Source: Planctomyces sp. (lineage in GTDB: Bacteria > Planctomycetota > Planctomycetia > Planctomycetales > Planctomycetaceae). From it: a DNA stretch of 64,000 nucleotides. Under the pieces are notes generated by a model, which searched no databases, was not told the DNA's origin, and saw only the letters and a program-made list of their open reading frames with translations. The stretch lies in contig JAHBXW010000004.1 in assembly GCA_019636235.1 (NCBI GenBank), positions 270,347 to 334,346 on the forward strand. Reading direction: 5' to 3'. Positions 54,249-63,503 of the stretch are shown here, piece by piece. A program made the position numbers and the translations under genes. Each line of letters opens with the position of its first letter. Positions within the stretch are counted from its first letter, which is position 1.

Positions 54249-54887
54249 TCACATCGCGATCGCGAAGACCGTCAGGATCGCCAGCCAGGCCACGCCCAGG
54301 GCGTGCCAGAACCAGGCGCAGAACGTCACGCCCCAATGGTACTCGTGGTCGTACCGGTCCGCGACGGTCCGCGTCGCCACGAACGCCACGAACAGCGTCG
54401 CAATGAAGAAGTGCATGGCGTGCAGCCCGGCGATCATCAGCACGGGCGTCTTGACCCCCAGCGACGCCTCTTCCATCGAACGCGCCGCGGGAACCAGGCT
54501 CAGCAGCCCGTACGACTGCACGCCCAGAAACAGCGTTCCCAGAAGGAGCGCCGCCGACAGCCAGCCGCGAAATGCCCGCTGCTTCTCCCGCGCCACCCAG
54601 TGTCCCGCCCGGTGCAGCGCCAGGCTGCCCGCCCCCAGCAGCAGCGTGCTCGCCAGAAAGGCGCGAGGCAGCCGCAGTTCCGCCGGCTTGTCCGGCCAGC
54701 CGAGGACCTGGATCAGCGACCAGGCGATGCCGAACCCCGTCAGCATCACCAGGGCGGCGACCGCCAGAAACAGCCGGGCCTGCCGCGCGCGTCCGGCGGA
54801 ATGGCGATCGGGAACGACGAATTGCGTCGTGGAGGTCACAGATCCATTGTTGCGGCGCGCGGGCTCGCCGACCATTGCGGATTTCAC
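54249..54887 (-). CDS. Heme-copper oxidase subunit III (cytochrome c oxidase subunit III family)
   Basis: A 212-residue membrane protein with five hydrophobic helices. The second half contains the family signature AGLHAMHFFIATLFVAFVAT followed by HEYHWGVTFCAWFWHALGVA, typical of CoxC/CyoC. The N-terminal ~35 residues are polar. Start GTG 54887 is uncertain; an ATG at 54875 is also in frame. Subunits I, II and IV are not in the window, so this is an isolated subunit gene or the remainder of the operon is elsewhere. Upstream (towards 55 kb) lies a repeat-rich spacer rather than other oxidase genes. Confidence 0.85.
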   Translation of the reverse strand: MKSAMVGEPARRNNGSVTSTTQFVVPDRHSAGRARQARLFLAVAALVMLTGFGIAWSLIQVLGWPDKPAELRLPRAFLASTLLLGAGSLALHRAGHWVAREKQRAFRGWLSAALLLGTLFLGVQSYGLLSLVPAARSMEEASLGVKTPVLMIAGLHAMHFFIATLFVAFVATRTVADRYDHEYHWGVTFCAWFWHALGVAWLAILTVFAIAM

Positions 54888-54889
54888 GA

Positions 54890-54924
54890 GTGCCGCGGTC
54901 GGCTTGTCCGACCGTGCGCGGCAC
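54890..54924. repeat. Imperfect hairpin GTGCCGCGGTCGG...CCGACCGTGCGCGGCAC
   Basis: A long imperfect inverted repeat lies right before the start of the oxidase subunit III gene. An inner GTCGG (54898-54902)/CCGAC (54908-54912) stem and an outer GTGCCGCG/CGCGGCAC pairing are separated by a small bulge. It may be a transcription-related structure or a mobile palindromic unit. Confidence 0.5.
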
Positions 54925-54991
54925 GAGCCGGAAGCGTCAGCGAGGGACGCCCGGTGGTTTCCGACCGCATTCAGCGCGGAATGCGCCCGAG

Positions 54992-55012
54992 CCGAGGGGT
55001 TTATCCCCTCGG
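54992..55012. repeat. Perfect 8-bp-stem hairpin
   Basis: CCGAGGGG (54992-54999) and CCCCTCGG (55005-55012) are exact reverse complements around the loop TTTAT. There is no T-run after it on either strand, so it is more likely part of the repeat mosaic than a terminator. Confidence 0.6.
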
Positions 55013-55072
55013 GATCGCGATGCTGTATCGGTTATGCGATGACAGTTGGCTTCGCTGTCGGGCGCGGTGTGG

Positions 55073-55127
55073 CCGTAGGGTGGCGTCGAGCCGAGTGAGC
55101 CCGGAGGGCGAGCCGGCGATGACCCAC
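55073..55127 (+). repeat. Long inverted repeat, left arm
   Basis: This 55-base arm begins CCGTAGGGTGGCGTCGAG and ends CCGGCGATGACCCAC. Its reverse complement recurs at 55340-55392 with about four mismatches and a two-base gap, i.e. roughly 90 percent identity by hand alignment. The arms enclose 212 bases without a gene. Confidence 0.75.
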
Positions 55128-55339
55128 CGGTTTGCGTGGCACGATTCGAGAGCGTCAGCGACGGCCGCGGCGCGCTGCGACCAGGATTGGTCATTGGTCA
55201 ACTCAACAGCCATTGGTCATTGTGCAAACCGCAAAACGGCAATTGAAAATCGCAAATTGACCGGGGGACGTCAGTCCCCGGTGGGCCGTGTTTCGCTCGA
55301 CGCCACCGATCGCCCTGCGGCGCTGATCCTTCTTCAGTG

Positions 55340-55392
55340 GTGGGTCATCGCCGGTTCGCCCTGCGGGCTCACAGCTCGACGCCACCCTACGG
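55340..55392 (-). repeat. Long inverted repeat, right arm
   Basis: This 53-base arm begins GTGGGTCATCGCCGG and ends GCCACCCTACGG, and is the reverse complement of 55073-55127 apart from a few differences. The two arms could pair into a large hairpin. A non-autonomous mobile element or a pair of dispersed intergenic repeats inserted in opposite directions are the obvious explanations. Confidence 0.75.
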
Positions 55393-55474
55393 CTTCGCGG
55401 CGAGTGTTCGTTCGGTCAATGACAATTGACCAATCCGCGATGACCATTCTTTCCCGCGCGCCGTGGGCGTCCGG

Positions 55475-55508
55475 AAAAAGAAAAGGCCCGGCGATTTCTC
55501 GCCGGGCC
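55475..55508 (-). terminator. Intrinsic terminator of the giant surface protein gene
   Basis: On the minus strand the order is a perfect 10-bp stem, GGCCCGGCGA/TCGCCGGGCC (55499-55508 and 55485-55494) with a four-base loop, followed directly by TTTTCTTTTT (55484-55475). This is a textbook rho-independent terminator, placed 25 bases after the stop codon of the 2,164-residue protein gene. Confidence 0.92.
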
Positions 55509-55533
55509 GAACAGGGCCGTTAAGCATTCAACG

Positions 55534-58500
55534 TCAGGGCAGCGCGCCCCACGTGTAGGACTGGAAGTCGACGAACCAGGGCGCCGCGCCGCCGCCGCCG
55601 TTGATGACCGTGCCGAATCCGGTGCCGGACCCGAACGCGTTGCCGGCCTGGTTGACCCGGAACGTGCTGGCGCCCATGCCGGGGTACAGGAAAGTCGCCT
55701 GGGCGGTGTTGTCGACCATGAAGGGCGGGAATCCGGTGCGGGAGGCCTGCCGCTGGGCGTTCCGCTGCCGCGTGCCGGAGGCGAACGGGCCGTCGTCGTC
55801 GATCACGCCCGGACCGTATCCAGGTCCGAAGGGATCGGTGCCGTCCTGCCCCTGCGTGCGGGATTTGAAGACCGGCTCGTCGTTGTTGTAGAACGCGCCG
55901 GCGTTGGTCATCTGCCATTCCTCGCCGAAGTTGTTGAGGAACGTCAGGTCGAGGCGTGCCAGCGGGTCGGACTGGTAGCCGCCCGGTCCGAACACGTTGT
56001 CCGTGTCGTCGCGCGGATCCTGGTTGCCGTCGTTCCAGTCGCCGCCGGTGATGTTCGGGGGCACGGTGGAGACGAAGGACTCGACCCACACGTCAGAGCC
56101 GAAGTTGCCGCCGAAGCCGTTGCCGGTGACGTTCGCCACGATGCCGCCACGGTTGTTCGCGAAGCCGCCCGGGTCGGTGAAGCTCGTGCTGGCGTCGCTG
56201 GTGCCGACGCGAATGACGAGGCCGGTGGCCGGAAAGCCGACCAGGGCGCCGTTGTCGAGGATCGTGTTGCCGTTGATCTGCAGGTTCATCCGCGGATCGG
56301 CGAACACGCTGCCAGTGGCGTCCATGGCGACCGTGCTCTGGACGTCGGTGTCCTGGGCCTGCGAGGCGGTGTTGACGACATAGATGCCCTCTTCTCCGTT
56401 CCGCTGGATCAGGTTGTTGTTGACGGTGGCGTTGAGAATCATCGTCTGGTCGGTGCCGTTGCCGCGGTTGAAGATCGCCACGCCGCGGCCGGTGTTGTCC
56501 TCGATCTGGTTGTTGGTGAGCGTCGCAGTCGGGGTGAAGATGAACGCGCCCGCCGAGTTCGCGACGATCTCGACGCCGTCCTGACCGTTTCCGGCGATGT
56601 AGTTGTTGGCGACGGTCGCGATGAAGAAGCTCCCGGCCCCAAGCGCGGACATCTCGATGCCGTCGGCCGTGTTGTTGACGATCCGGTTTTGGGAAATCGT
56701 CGTGAAGTTCCCGGTGCCGTTCAGGTCGATGCCCGCCGCGCCGCCGTTCCCCTGGATCAGGTTGTTCGTGATCGTCTCCGAACCCAGGTTGTTGATCTGA
56801 ATGCCTTCTGCTCCGTTCCCGCTGATGGTGTTGTTCGGGAAGGCCCCGACGGCCCCGATCGTCACCAGGTTGTGGGCCGCGTTGATCTGGATGCCCTGGG
56901 CGCCGTTGTTCTGGACCAGGTTGTTCAGGATCGTCATGTCGACGTTCAGGGAGTCGCCGGCGCTGTTGCGGCGTTCGGTCGTCTGGATGCCCTGCGTGCC
57001 GTTGTTGCTGACGATGTTGTTCTCGATTTGAGCCGTGATGTCGGCGTCGGCTTCCGCCCGCAGCGCGATGCCGCGGAACGTCTGGCCGGTGATCGTGTTG
57101 TTGGTGATGACGTATTCGTCGGTGAAGTTGGCGTTGCGGGCCACGACGTACACGCCGTTCGCGTTGCCGGTGATGGTGTTGTTGTCGATCAACACGTTGT
57201 CGATCACGCCGTCGCCCTGACGGATCACGCTGATGCCGCCATGTCCGTCGTTCGGCAGTCCGCCGTTGCCCCCCGTGCCCTGCAGGAAGCCGTTGTTCGT
57301 GAACAGGCTGTTCGTGATCGAGACGGTGGTGATCTCGCTGAACCCGTCGTTGAAGAACGCCAGGCCGGAGGCCGTGTTGCCTGTGACGTTGACGAAGTCG
57401 AACGAGGTGTTCTGCAGCCGGGCGAAGTCGATCAGCCGGATGCTGACGCCCTCGCCGTTGAAGTTCGCCAGGCCGCCGTTCGTCGTGTTGGAGAACACGC
57501 TGTCGCTGACCGCCAGCGTGCCCAGCGAGTTGTCCGACATCTGGATGCCCAGGCCGGCGTCCGCGTTGCCGTTGAACACGTTGTTGCCAACGACCAGCCC
57601 CGACGCTCCGAGCGTCACGTCGAATTGCGTGTTGTCGACCGCCGTCAGCAGCATGCCCACGCGGCCGTTGCCGTTCACCGTATTGCCGGACACGTCCTGC
57701 AGTTCCAGGCTGGCCGTGTCGGTCAGGTTGAAATTCAAGCCGCTGAGCGCGTTTCCGTTCGCGACGTTGCCGACCGTGCTGGCCAGCGTCAGCGAGCCGC
57801 TGGATTCGACCAGCACGTTCAGGCCGCTGCCGGCGAGGTTGTCGGAGACGTCGTTGCCGTCGAACGAACCGGTCGTGACCGCGGCCGAATCCGTGATCAG
57901 CACGTCCACGCCATTGCCCGCGAGCGAGCCGGTCGCCGTGTTGCCGTCGATGTGCAACTGGTCGGCGATGGCGCCGCCGGACAGCTCGAGGGCGATGTTG
58001 TGCTGTCCCGAGGCGGTGACGACGTTCGAGTCGATGACGATCGTGTGATTGCCGCTGTCGGCCGTCACGCGGATGCCGTTCTGGGCGGCTCCGGTGATGG
58101 TGTTGTCGTGGATGTCGACATTGGCGTCGGTGTTGTTCGCCAGGTCGACGACGACGGCGTTGCTGTGGCCGGCGACCGTGTTGCCGCCGATGTCGGCCGT
58201 GCCGGTGACGATGGTGTTGTCGAGGTTGACGTCGATCGCGTTGCCGCCGTTGCCGGCGACCGTCAGGTTGTTGATCCCCAGAGCGGGAACGAACGTGCCG
58301 TTGATGACGACGTCCGCCAGCGTGCTGTTCGCCACGTTGATGTCCACGCCCTCGGCGGTGTTGTTGTTGACCGTGCCGGGACCCTGGACGGAGACGGCCC
58401 CGGTGGCCACGTTGTCCATCAGGACGTTGACCCCGTTGCCGATGTTGTTGTTGAACGACCCGCTGACGGCGACGACGCCGACGGGCAGGTTCGTGAGCTG

Positions 58501-61500
58501 GGCGTCGACGCCGTTTTGACCGTTGTTGTTGAAGGTGTTCGGACCGCTGCCGAGGACGACGACGGAGTCGGCTCCGTCGCCGAAGATCCGCAGGCCGGCG
58601 CCAGCATTGTTGTTGGCGGACGTCGTGCCGCTGAGTTCCGCGAGCAACGACCCGGAGGCGTCGGCGAGCAGGTGCAGGCCGTGGCCGCTTGCGCCGTTCA
58701 TGGCGACGGAGTTGAAGTCGACGACGGCGACCGAGCCGGCGCCGGTCGATTCGACGCGGACATTGTCGGAGGCGACGGTCTGGCCGCCCTGCGAGAAGTT
58801 GCTGCCGGACGCGCTCAGGGCCAGTTCGCCGCCGCTTTCGGCGATCGCCAGAATGTTCTCGCGGCCGCTGCCGGTGATAATCGCGGCGTTCAGGGTGGCG
58901 TCGATGACGCCGTCGTTTGAGGCGGTCAGCATCACGCCCTGGTCGTTGCTGTTGAGGGCCGTGGCGCCGGTGAGGTTCAGGAGCGCGAGCGAGCCGAGGC
59001 CGTCCACCGTTCCGTGAATGCCGCGTTCGTCGTTGTTCGAGAACGCGCTGTCGTCGCCATTGACGAGCAGCGCCGCGCCGCCGCTGACGTTGAACTCGAG
59101 GCCGTCCAGCGCGTTGCCGGACAACTGCGAATCGTCGAGCAGGATGACGCCCGTGGCGCCGGCGGAGGTGAGAGTGTGGGTCAGGCCGCTGCCGCCGTTC
59201 CCGCTGACGGAGGCGTTGTTCAAGCGGACGTTGAGCTGAGTTCCGGCTCCGCCGGCGATTTCCAGAGCGTCGATGCCGTGCCCGGCGTTGCCATTGATGT
59301 CGCCGTCAGCGAAGTCGAAGTTGATGACGCTGGCGGGGTTGAGGACGGTCAGCAGGACGCCAGCCGCGTCGGTGTTGGAGATCGAGCTGGCCGCGCCGGA
59401 CCAGTTGGCGTTGATCCGGCCGCCCCCCGCCACCGCGAGGTTCACGCCGCCATTGGCGGCCTGGTTGTCAGCGACGACGTTGTTGAAGTTGAGGGTGGCG
59501 ACCGAGCCGCCGCCAAGCGACGTGCCGGTGATGTTCGAATTCGGGTTGTCGGAGAAGTCGCTGTTGGCGACGGTCGCATTCAGGCTGCTCGACCCGAGCC
59601 CGCCCGTGGCGACGTTGAACGCGAAGCCGGTATTGCCGTTGTTCGTCGCCTCGACGTTGTCGAAGTTGAGGGCGGCGTTGGAGCCGTTGATCACGTCCAG
59701 CGAAATGCCGTTGTTCGCGCTGCCGGAGAACGTCGTGTTCTGCGCCTGCGACTGGAACGTCGACCCGTTGCTGACGGCCACATTCAGGCCGTCGACGCCG
59801 GCGTCGCTGGCGTCCACGTTGAACAGGTTGACGCGGGCGAAGCCCTGATTGTCGACGATGCCCGAGATGACGTGGTCGCCCGCGCTGGACAGGTCGGTGT
59901 CGAGGAACGTGGCGTTCAGCGATGAGCCGAGGCCCGCGACGAAGAATTCGAGGCCGCTGCCGGTCACCGCACCCGAGGCATTGGTCGGATCGACGAACAG
60001 CGTGATGTCGGCATCGGTGACGGCGGTGATGTCGAAGCTGTCGTCCTGATTGCCCGTCAGCGTGCTGTCGATCACCGAGGCATTGACCAGCGAGCCGACG
60101 GCCGCGGCGATGCGGAAGCCGTCCTCGGCGTTGTTGTTGGCGATCAGGTTCTCGAAGTGGAACTGGCTGGTCGAACCGGAGGCGTTGAGGACGACGCCGC
60201 TGCCGGCGGTCGAGTTGGAGAAGTCGGAGTTGACGACGCTGGTGTTCAGCGTGGCGTTGTTGGTGCTGGCCAGGAACAGGTCGCCGTTGCCGCGGGCGGA
60301 GACGTTGTCCATCGTGGCGATCAGCTGGCCGCCGTTGGAGGAACGCAGGTCGAAGCCGTTGCCGGTCAGGCCGCCCGTGCTCTGGACGTGGGCGTCGTTG
60401 ACGTTGGCGAACAGCAGGCCGTTGAACTGGCTGAGAATGATGCCCGACCCCGTGTGATTGTTGGCGACCACGTTGTTCATCGTGGTCAGCAACTGGGCGT
60501 TCTCCGAGTACAGGTGCAGACCCTCGGCGCCGCCGGAGGTCGCGAGGTCGTCGATGATCAGGTCCAGACGTCCGCCGCCGGTGTTGCTGACGAACGCGGC
60601 TGTGCCGGCGCCCGATGCGGTGAAGCTGGAATCGAGGATGCGGCCGACGCCGTCGGCGTTGGTGATGACGAGGCCGTTGGTGGCGCTGGCGTTGACCGAT
60701 TCGATGTGAAAGCGGTTGATGTCGTTGCCGCGGATGGCGAAGTTGCCGCCCAGCATGTTGAAGTTGATGACCTGGTTGTTGTTGGCCAGGGTGACGAGCG
60801 GGAGGGCGCCATTGGCGGCCTGCAGCGTCGGCGCCGGGCCGGTCTGATCGAAGTACTGGTCGGGGATGACGACCGCGCCCAGCCGCGTGGTGTTCAGGAC
60901 GTACTCGCGGCCTTCGCCCCACAGGTTCTGGTTGTCGACCAGCGAGATGTTGCCGGTCGTGGCGCCGACGCCCCGGCGGACCAGGATATGGGACGCGTCC
61001 GGCGACGAGTTGGGCAGGTTCGTGAACGGATTCTCGAACGTGCCGTTGCCCGGCGCCGTGGACGTGTTGTCCACCCACGTGATGTGGAACGGATTGCCCG
61101 TTTCGGCGTTGATCAGCTCCACGTTGACGTTCGACCGGTCCTGGGCGACCTGCACGGTCTGGGCGCGGCGGACGGGATCGTAGCGGCGGGCCCAGCCGCT
61201 GGTGTCGCGGACGAAGCGCGTGGTGGAGATGCCCGGACCGAGCATCAGCTGGATGTTGAAGTTCAGATTCGTGCCGAAGCGTTCGTCGTCGGACACCATG
61301 AACGACAGGATCGTCCCCTCGCCGACGCGGGCCTCGACGCGGCCCCGCGTCCCCCAGGTGTCGTCCCCGCCGCCGGTCAGGAAGTAGGTGCCGCCGAACA
61401 CGCGGATGAACTCCGCGACCGGCAGCGGCACGCCGCCTTCAAAGTCGAAGCCGCTCAACGAACGCTCGACCTGGGCCGTGCCCACCGTGCCGAAGTTGTT

Positions 61501-62028
61501 GCCGAAGAACACCGGCGTCGTGCCCGGATCGAGCAGCCGGATGAAGTTCTCCTTGTCGTCGGCCATGTAGCCGTTGATCCGCAGGTCCAGCCAGCGGTGC
61601 AGGTACTCCGCCCCGATGACCCCCTGGGAATACGTGTTGCCGTTCTGGGTTTCGTAGCTGTCGTACCAGGCGTGAATGCCGGCGACGCCTCCGTCGATCA
61701 TCGTCCGGAATCCGCCGCCCAGGTTGGCCCCCAGACGCGACTGGTCGGTGATCAGACCGGTCAGCTCGGTGAAGAAGTGCGATTCATCGAACTCGAACAG
61801 CTTCGCCCGCAACCCCAGGCGGGTGTAACTGTTGCGGAATCCGACCCCGTCCCCGCTCATGCGGTCGAACGAGAAGTACGTTCCGCCGTCCTGGGACAGC
61901 GACATCGAGCCGCTGAAATCGTCGAGCCTTACGACTCCGGAATCGTCGGTGACCTGGGCGCTGGCCGGTTGCGACGAGGCAATGACAGTCGCAAACAGTC
62001 CAAGCAGCGTGACTCGCGTCCAGTGCAT
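55534..62028 (-). CDS. Giant outer-membrane protein: inverse-autotransporter-like beta-barrel plus beta-helix passenger
   Basis: A 2,164-residue protein. Residues 1-25 form a signal peptide (LLGLFATVIASSQPASAQ). Residues ~30-290 look like an outer-membrane beta-barrel of the inverse-autotransporter (intimin/invasin) type: SYTRLGLRAKLFEF, LGANLGGGFRTM, VGAGIHAWYDSYE-like strands and GVIGAEYLHRWLDLRINGYM. A linker (~300-410) leads to about 1,550 residues of right-handed parallel beta-helix coils, rich in Asn, Gly, Thr and Val, with repeated units such as NNTITGNANGVYVVA and NNVFNGNADAGLGIQ, then a ~170-residue C-terminal region. ATG 62028 has GGAG at six bases. It is presumably a surface adhesin or carbohydrate-active protein. 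It is a single gene with its own terminator. Confidence 0.85.
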   Translation of the reverse strand: MHWTRVTLLGLFATVIASSQPASAQVTDDSGVVRLDDFSGSMSLSQDGGTYFSFDRMSGDGVGFRNSYTRLGLRAKLFEFDESHFFTELTGLITDQSRLGANLGGGFRTMIDGGVAGIHAWYDSYETQNGNTYSQGVIGAEYLHRWLDLRINGYMADDKENFIRLLDPGTTPVFFGNNFGTVGTAQVERSLSGFDFEGGVPLPVAEFIRVFGGTYFLTGGGDDTWGTRGRVEARVGEGTILSFMVSDDERFGTNLNFNIQLMLGPGISTTRFVRDTSGWARRYDPVRRAQTVQVAQDRSNVNVELINAETGNPFHITWVDNTSTAPGNGTFENPFTNLPNSSPDASHILVRRGVGATTGNISLVDNQNLWGEGREYVLNTTRLGAVVIPDQYFDQTGPAPTLQAANGALPLVTLANNNQVINFNMLGGNFAIRGNDINRFHIESVNASATNGLVITNADGVGRILDSSFTASGAGTAAFVSNTGGGRLDLIIDDLATSGGAEGLHLYSENAQLLTTMNNVVANNHTGSGIILSQFNGLLFANVNDAHVQSTGGLTGNGFDLRSSNGGQLIATMDNVSARGNGDLFLASTNNATLNTSVVNSDFSNSTAGSGVVLNASGSTSQFHFENLIANNNAEDGFRIAAAVGSLVNASVIDSTLTGNQDDSFDITAVTDADITLFVDPTNASGAVTGSGLEFFVAGLGSSLNATFLDTDLSSAGDHVISGIVDNQGFARVNLFNVDASDAGVDGLNVAVSNGSTFQSQAQNTTFSGSANNGISLDVINGSNAALNFDNVEATNNGNTGFAFNVATGGLGSSSLNATVANSDFSDNPNSNITGTSLGGGSVATLNFNNVVADNQAANGGVNLAVAGGGRINANWSGAASSISNTDAAGVLLTVLNPASVINFDFADGDINGNAGHGIDALEIAGGAGTQLNVRLNNASVSGNGGSGLTHTLTSAGATGVILLDDSQLSGNALDGLEFNVSGGAALLVNGDDSAFSNNDERGIHGTVDGLGSLALLNLTGATALNSNDQGVMLTASNDGVIDATLNAAIITGSGRENILAIAESGGELALSASGSNFSQGGQTVASDNVRVESTGAGSVAVVDFNSVAMNGASGHGLHLLADASGSLLAELSGTTSANNNAGAGLRIFGDGADSVVVLGSGPNTFNNNGQNGVDAQLTNLPVGVVAVSGSFNNNIGNGVNVLMDNVATGAVSVQGPGTVNNNTAEGVDINVANSTLADVVINGTFVPALGINNLTVAGNGGNAIDVNLDNTIVTGTADIGGNTVAGHSNAVVVDLANNTDANVDIHDNTITGAAQNGIRVTADSGNHTIVIDSNVVTASGQHNIALELSGGAIADQLHIDGNTATGSLAGNGVDVLITDSAAVTTGSFDGNDVSDNLAGSGLNVLVESSGSLTLASTVGNVANGNALSGLNFNLTDTASLELQDVSGNTVNGNGRVGMLLTAVDNTQFDVTLGASGLVVGNNVFNGNADAGLGIQMSDNSLGTLAVSDSVFSNTTNGGLANFNGEGVSIRLIDFARLQNTSFDFVNVTGNTASGLAFFNDGFSEITTVSITNSLFTNNGFLQGTGGNGGLPNDGHGGISVIRQGDGVIDNVLIDNNTITGNANGVYVVARNANFTDEYVITNNTITGQTFRGIALRAEADADITAQIENNIVSNNGTQGIQTTERRNSAGDSLNVDMTILNNLVQNNGAQGIQINAAHNLVTIGAVGAFPNNTISGNGAEGIQINNLGSETITNNLIQGNGGAAGIDLNGTGNFTTISQNRIVNNTADGIEMSALGAGSFFIATVANNYIAGNGQDGVEIVANSAGAFIFTPTATLTNNQIEDNTGRGVAIFNRGNGTDQTMILNATVNNNLIQRNGEEGIYVVNTASQAQDTDVQSTVAMDATGSVFADPRMNLQINGNTILDNGALVGFPATGLVIRVGTSDASTSFTDPGGFANNRGGIVANVTGNGFGGNFGSDVWVESFVSTVPPNITGGDWNDGNQDPRDDTDNVFGPGGYQSDPLARLDLTFLNNFGEEWQMTNAGAFYNNDEPVFKSRTQGQDGTDPFGPGYGPGVIDDDGPFASGTRQRNAQRQASRTGFPPFMVDNTAQATFLYPGMGASTFRVNQAGNAFGSGTGFGTVINGGGGAAPWFVDFQSYTWGALP

Positions 62029-62650
62029 GAGGCTCTCCAACGGCCGATTGGCTGCGCGGCGTATGCCGCCAGCGAAATCCGGCAGAGGGCGCTCCCTCGC
62101 CGCGCAAATGCGGCGACAGAGACTCTGCAGTCTTCTGATTCTTCGGAAATGAACGGAAGTGACGATCAGTCAAACTGTCGCCGTCGTTCCGCTTTTACGG
62201 GTGAATTCGGTTGTGACGGGTGTGCGGGGGCGTGAAACGCGCCGGAAACAGCCCGGGAACCCGCGCCGCAATCGCCTGGATTCCGTCGCAAGCTGGGAAT
62301 TGGGGGGACTCAGGATGGGGCGGGGGTTGTTCCACAGACGTCCACGGGGGTCAAGCCGATCCGGCGGAACGCGGCGCCCGCGGCCTTCCGCAGCGCCGCA
62401 GCCGTGCGCGACCGGCACTTTCTGCGGACTGCCGGTCCATCGAGTGACGACTTCCTCAGGCGGCCCGGCCGTCGTGCGGCGCGCCCTGGCCCGTCCCCGC
62501 CAGGCCCCCCGGGTTTCGACGGCCCGCTGCGCCCCGGAGAGGTCTTCCGACCGAGCCGCCCCCGCGCAGCCACTTGAGTCCCCGCTTGCCGCTGGCCTAT
62601 CGTACCCGCCGTCGAGGTCGCCTCGCCCCAGTCACTTGAAAGCGGAAACC
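62029..62650. other. Divergent intergenic region between the giant protein gene and fabI
   Basis: These 622 bases hold the promoters for both flanking genes. Although an open frame runs in frame into fabI, its translation is Arg/Pro/Ser-rich and unlike any fabI extension, so it is taken as non-coding. Around 62110-62220 the DNA is less GC-rich (many TCTTC, TTACGG and GAATTC words), a plausible promoter zone. No other structure was recognised. Confidence 0.45.
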
Positions 62651-63478
62651 ATGGGATTGTTCACCGGCAAGAAGGGCATTGTCTTCGGGATCGCCAACGA
62701 GCGGTCGATCGCCTGGGCCATCACGCAGCAGCTGCATGCCGAGGGGGCGGAAATCGGCTTCACGCACCTGCCCGACAAGGATCCCGAACGTCCGAAGAAC
62801 GCGAACAAGGTCCGCAAGCTGGTGGACCCGCTCGACGCCCGGTTCCTGGTCCCCTGCGACGTACAGAAGGATGAGGACATTTCCGGCGCCTTCGCCAAGG
62901 CCGCGGAAACCTGGGGCATGATTGACTTCGTCGTCCACAGCGTCGCCTTCGCCCCTCCGCAGGACCTCACCGGACCGGTCTACAACTCCAGCCGGGCCGG
63001 GTTCCTGACCGCCATGGACATCAGCGTCTACAGCCTGATCGCCATGGCCGGCCGCGCCCGGCCGATGCTCAACCCCGGCGGCAGCCTCCTGACGCTGACC
63101 TACCTGGGGGGCGAGCGGGTCATCCCCGGCTACAACCTGATGGGGCTCTGCAAGTCGGCCCTGGAGAGCGCCGTGGAGTACATCGCCAGCGAACTCGGCC
63201 CCCACGGGATGCGGGTCAACGCGCTCAGCGCGGGGCCCGTCCGGACGATCAGCGCCAGCGGCGTCGGCGACTTCAAGAAGATGCTGACGCTGTACGAGAC
63301 CTTCGCCCCTTTGCGGCGGAATATCTCGGAAGAAGAAGTCGGCAAGACGGCCATGTTCCTGCTCAGCGACCTGGCCAGCGGCATCACCGGGGAGACGCTG
63401 CACGTCGACAGCGGCTACCACATCATGGGCGGCCCGCCGCTGGACGCCTTTGCACAGCCCCCGGCGAGCGAAGGCTGA
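62651..63478 (+). CDS. fabI: Enoyl-[acyl-carrier-protein] reductase FabI (NADH)
   Basis: A 275-residue short-chain-dehydrogenase-fold enzyme that catalyses the last reduction of each fatty-acid elongation cycle. The start [20 protein letters not shown] contains the FabI-type nucleotide motif ([10 protein letters not shown]), and the active site has Tyr151 (LTYLGG), Tyr161 and Lys168 (YNLMGLCK, Y-x6-K). Later, [10 protein letters not shown] is the usual C-terminal signature. ATG 62651 matches the normal family start. A MoaD/ThiS-like gene follows 25 bases downstream. Confidence 0.95.
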   Translation: MGLFTGKKGIVFGIANERSIAWAITQQLHAEGAEIGFTHLPDKDPERPKNANKVRKLVDPLDARFLVPCDVQKDEDISGAFAKAAETWGMIDFVVHSVAFAPPQDLTGPVYNSSRAGFLTAMDISVYSLIAMAGRARPMLNPGGSLLTLTYLGGERVIPGYNLMGLCKSALESAVEYIASELGPHGMRVNALSAGPVRTISASGVGDFKKMLTLYETFAPLRRNISEEEVGKTAMFLLSDLASGITGETLHVDSGYHIMGGPPLDAFAQPPASEG

Positions 63479-63503
63479 GCCGTTCGGCCGCTCGGGACCA
63501 GCC

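Larger units (their letters stand above)
54888..55533. other. Repeat-rich intergenic spacer
   Basis: These 646 bases hold no convincing gene. They consist of a mosaic of hairpins and inverted repeats (54890-54924, 54992-55012, 55073-55127 with 55340-55392), several copies of words such as ATTGGTCATTGG and CAATTGAAAATCGCAAATTG, and the terminator of the giant surface protein at 55475-55508. The composition differs from the flanking coding DNA. Confidence 0.65.

Noticed and set aside
56689..58920. Very long open frame on the plus strand (743 codons)
   Set aside because: It is antisense to the giant beta-helix protein; the translation is Asp/Val/Arg-rich with no family features, as expected from the complement of Asn/Gly/Val-rich codons.
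60157..62235. Second long plus-strand open frame (692 codons) opposite the giant protein
   Set aside because: Same reason: composition is a shadow of the real gene, which has a signal peptide, ribosome site and terminator.
62159..62650. N-terminal extension of fabI by 164 codons
   Set aside because: FabI proteins begin with the MGLF-type segment; the extension is Arg/Pro/Ser-rich with no similarity to any FabI domain.
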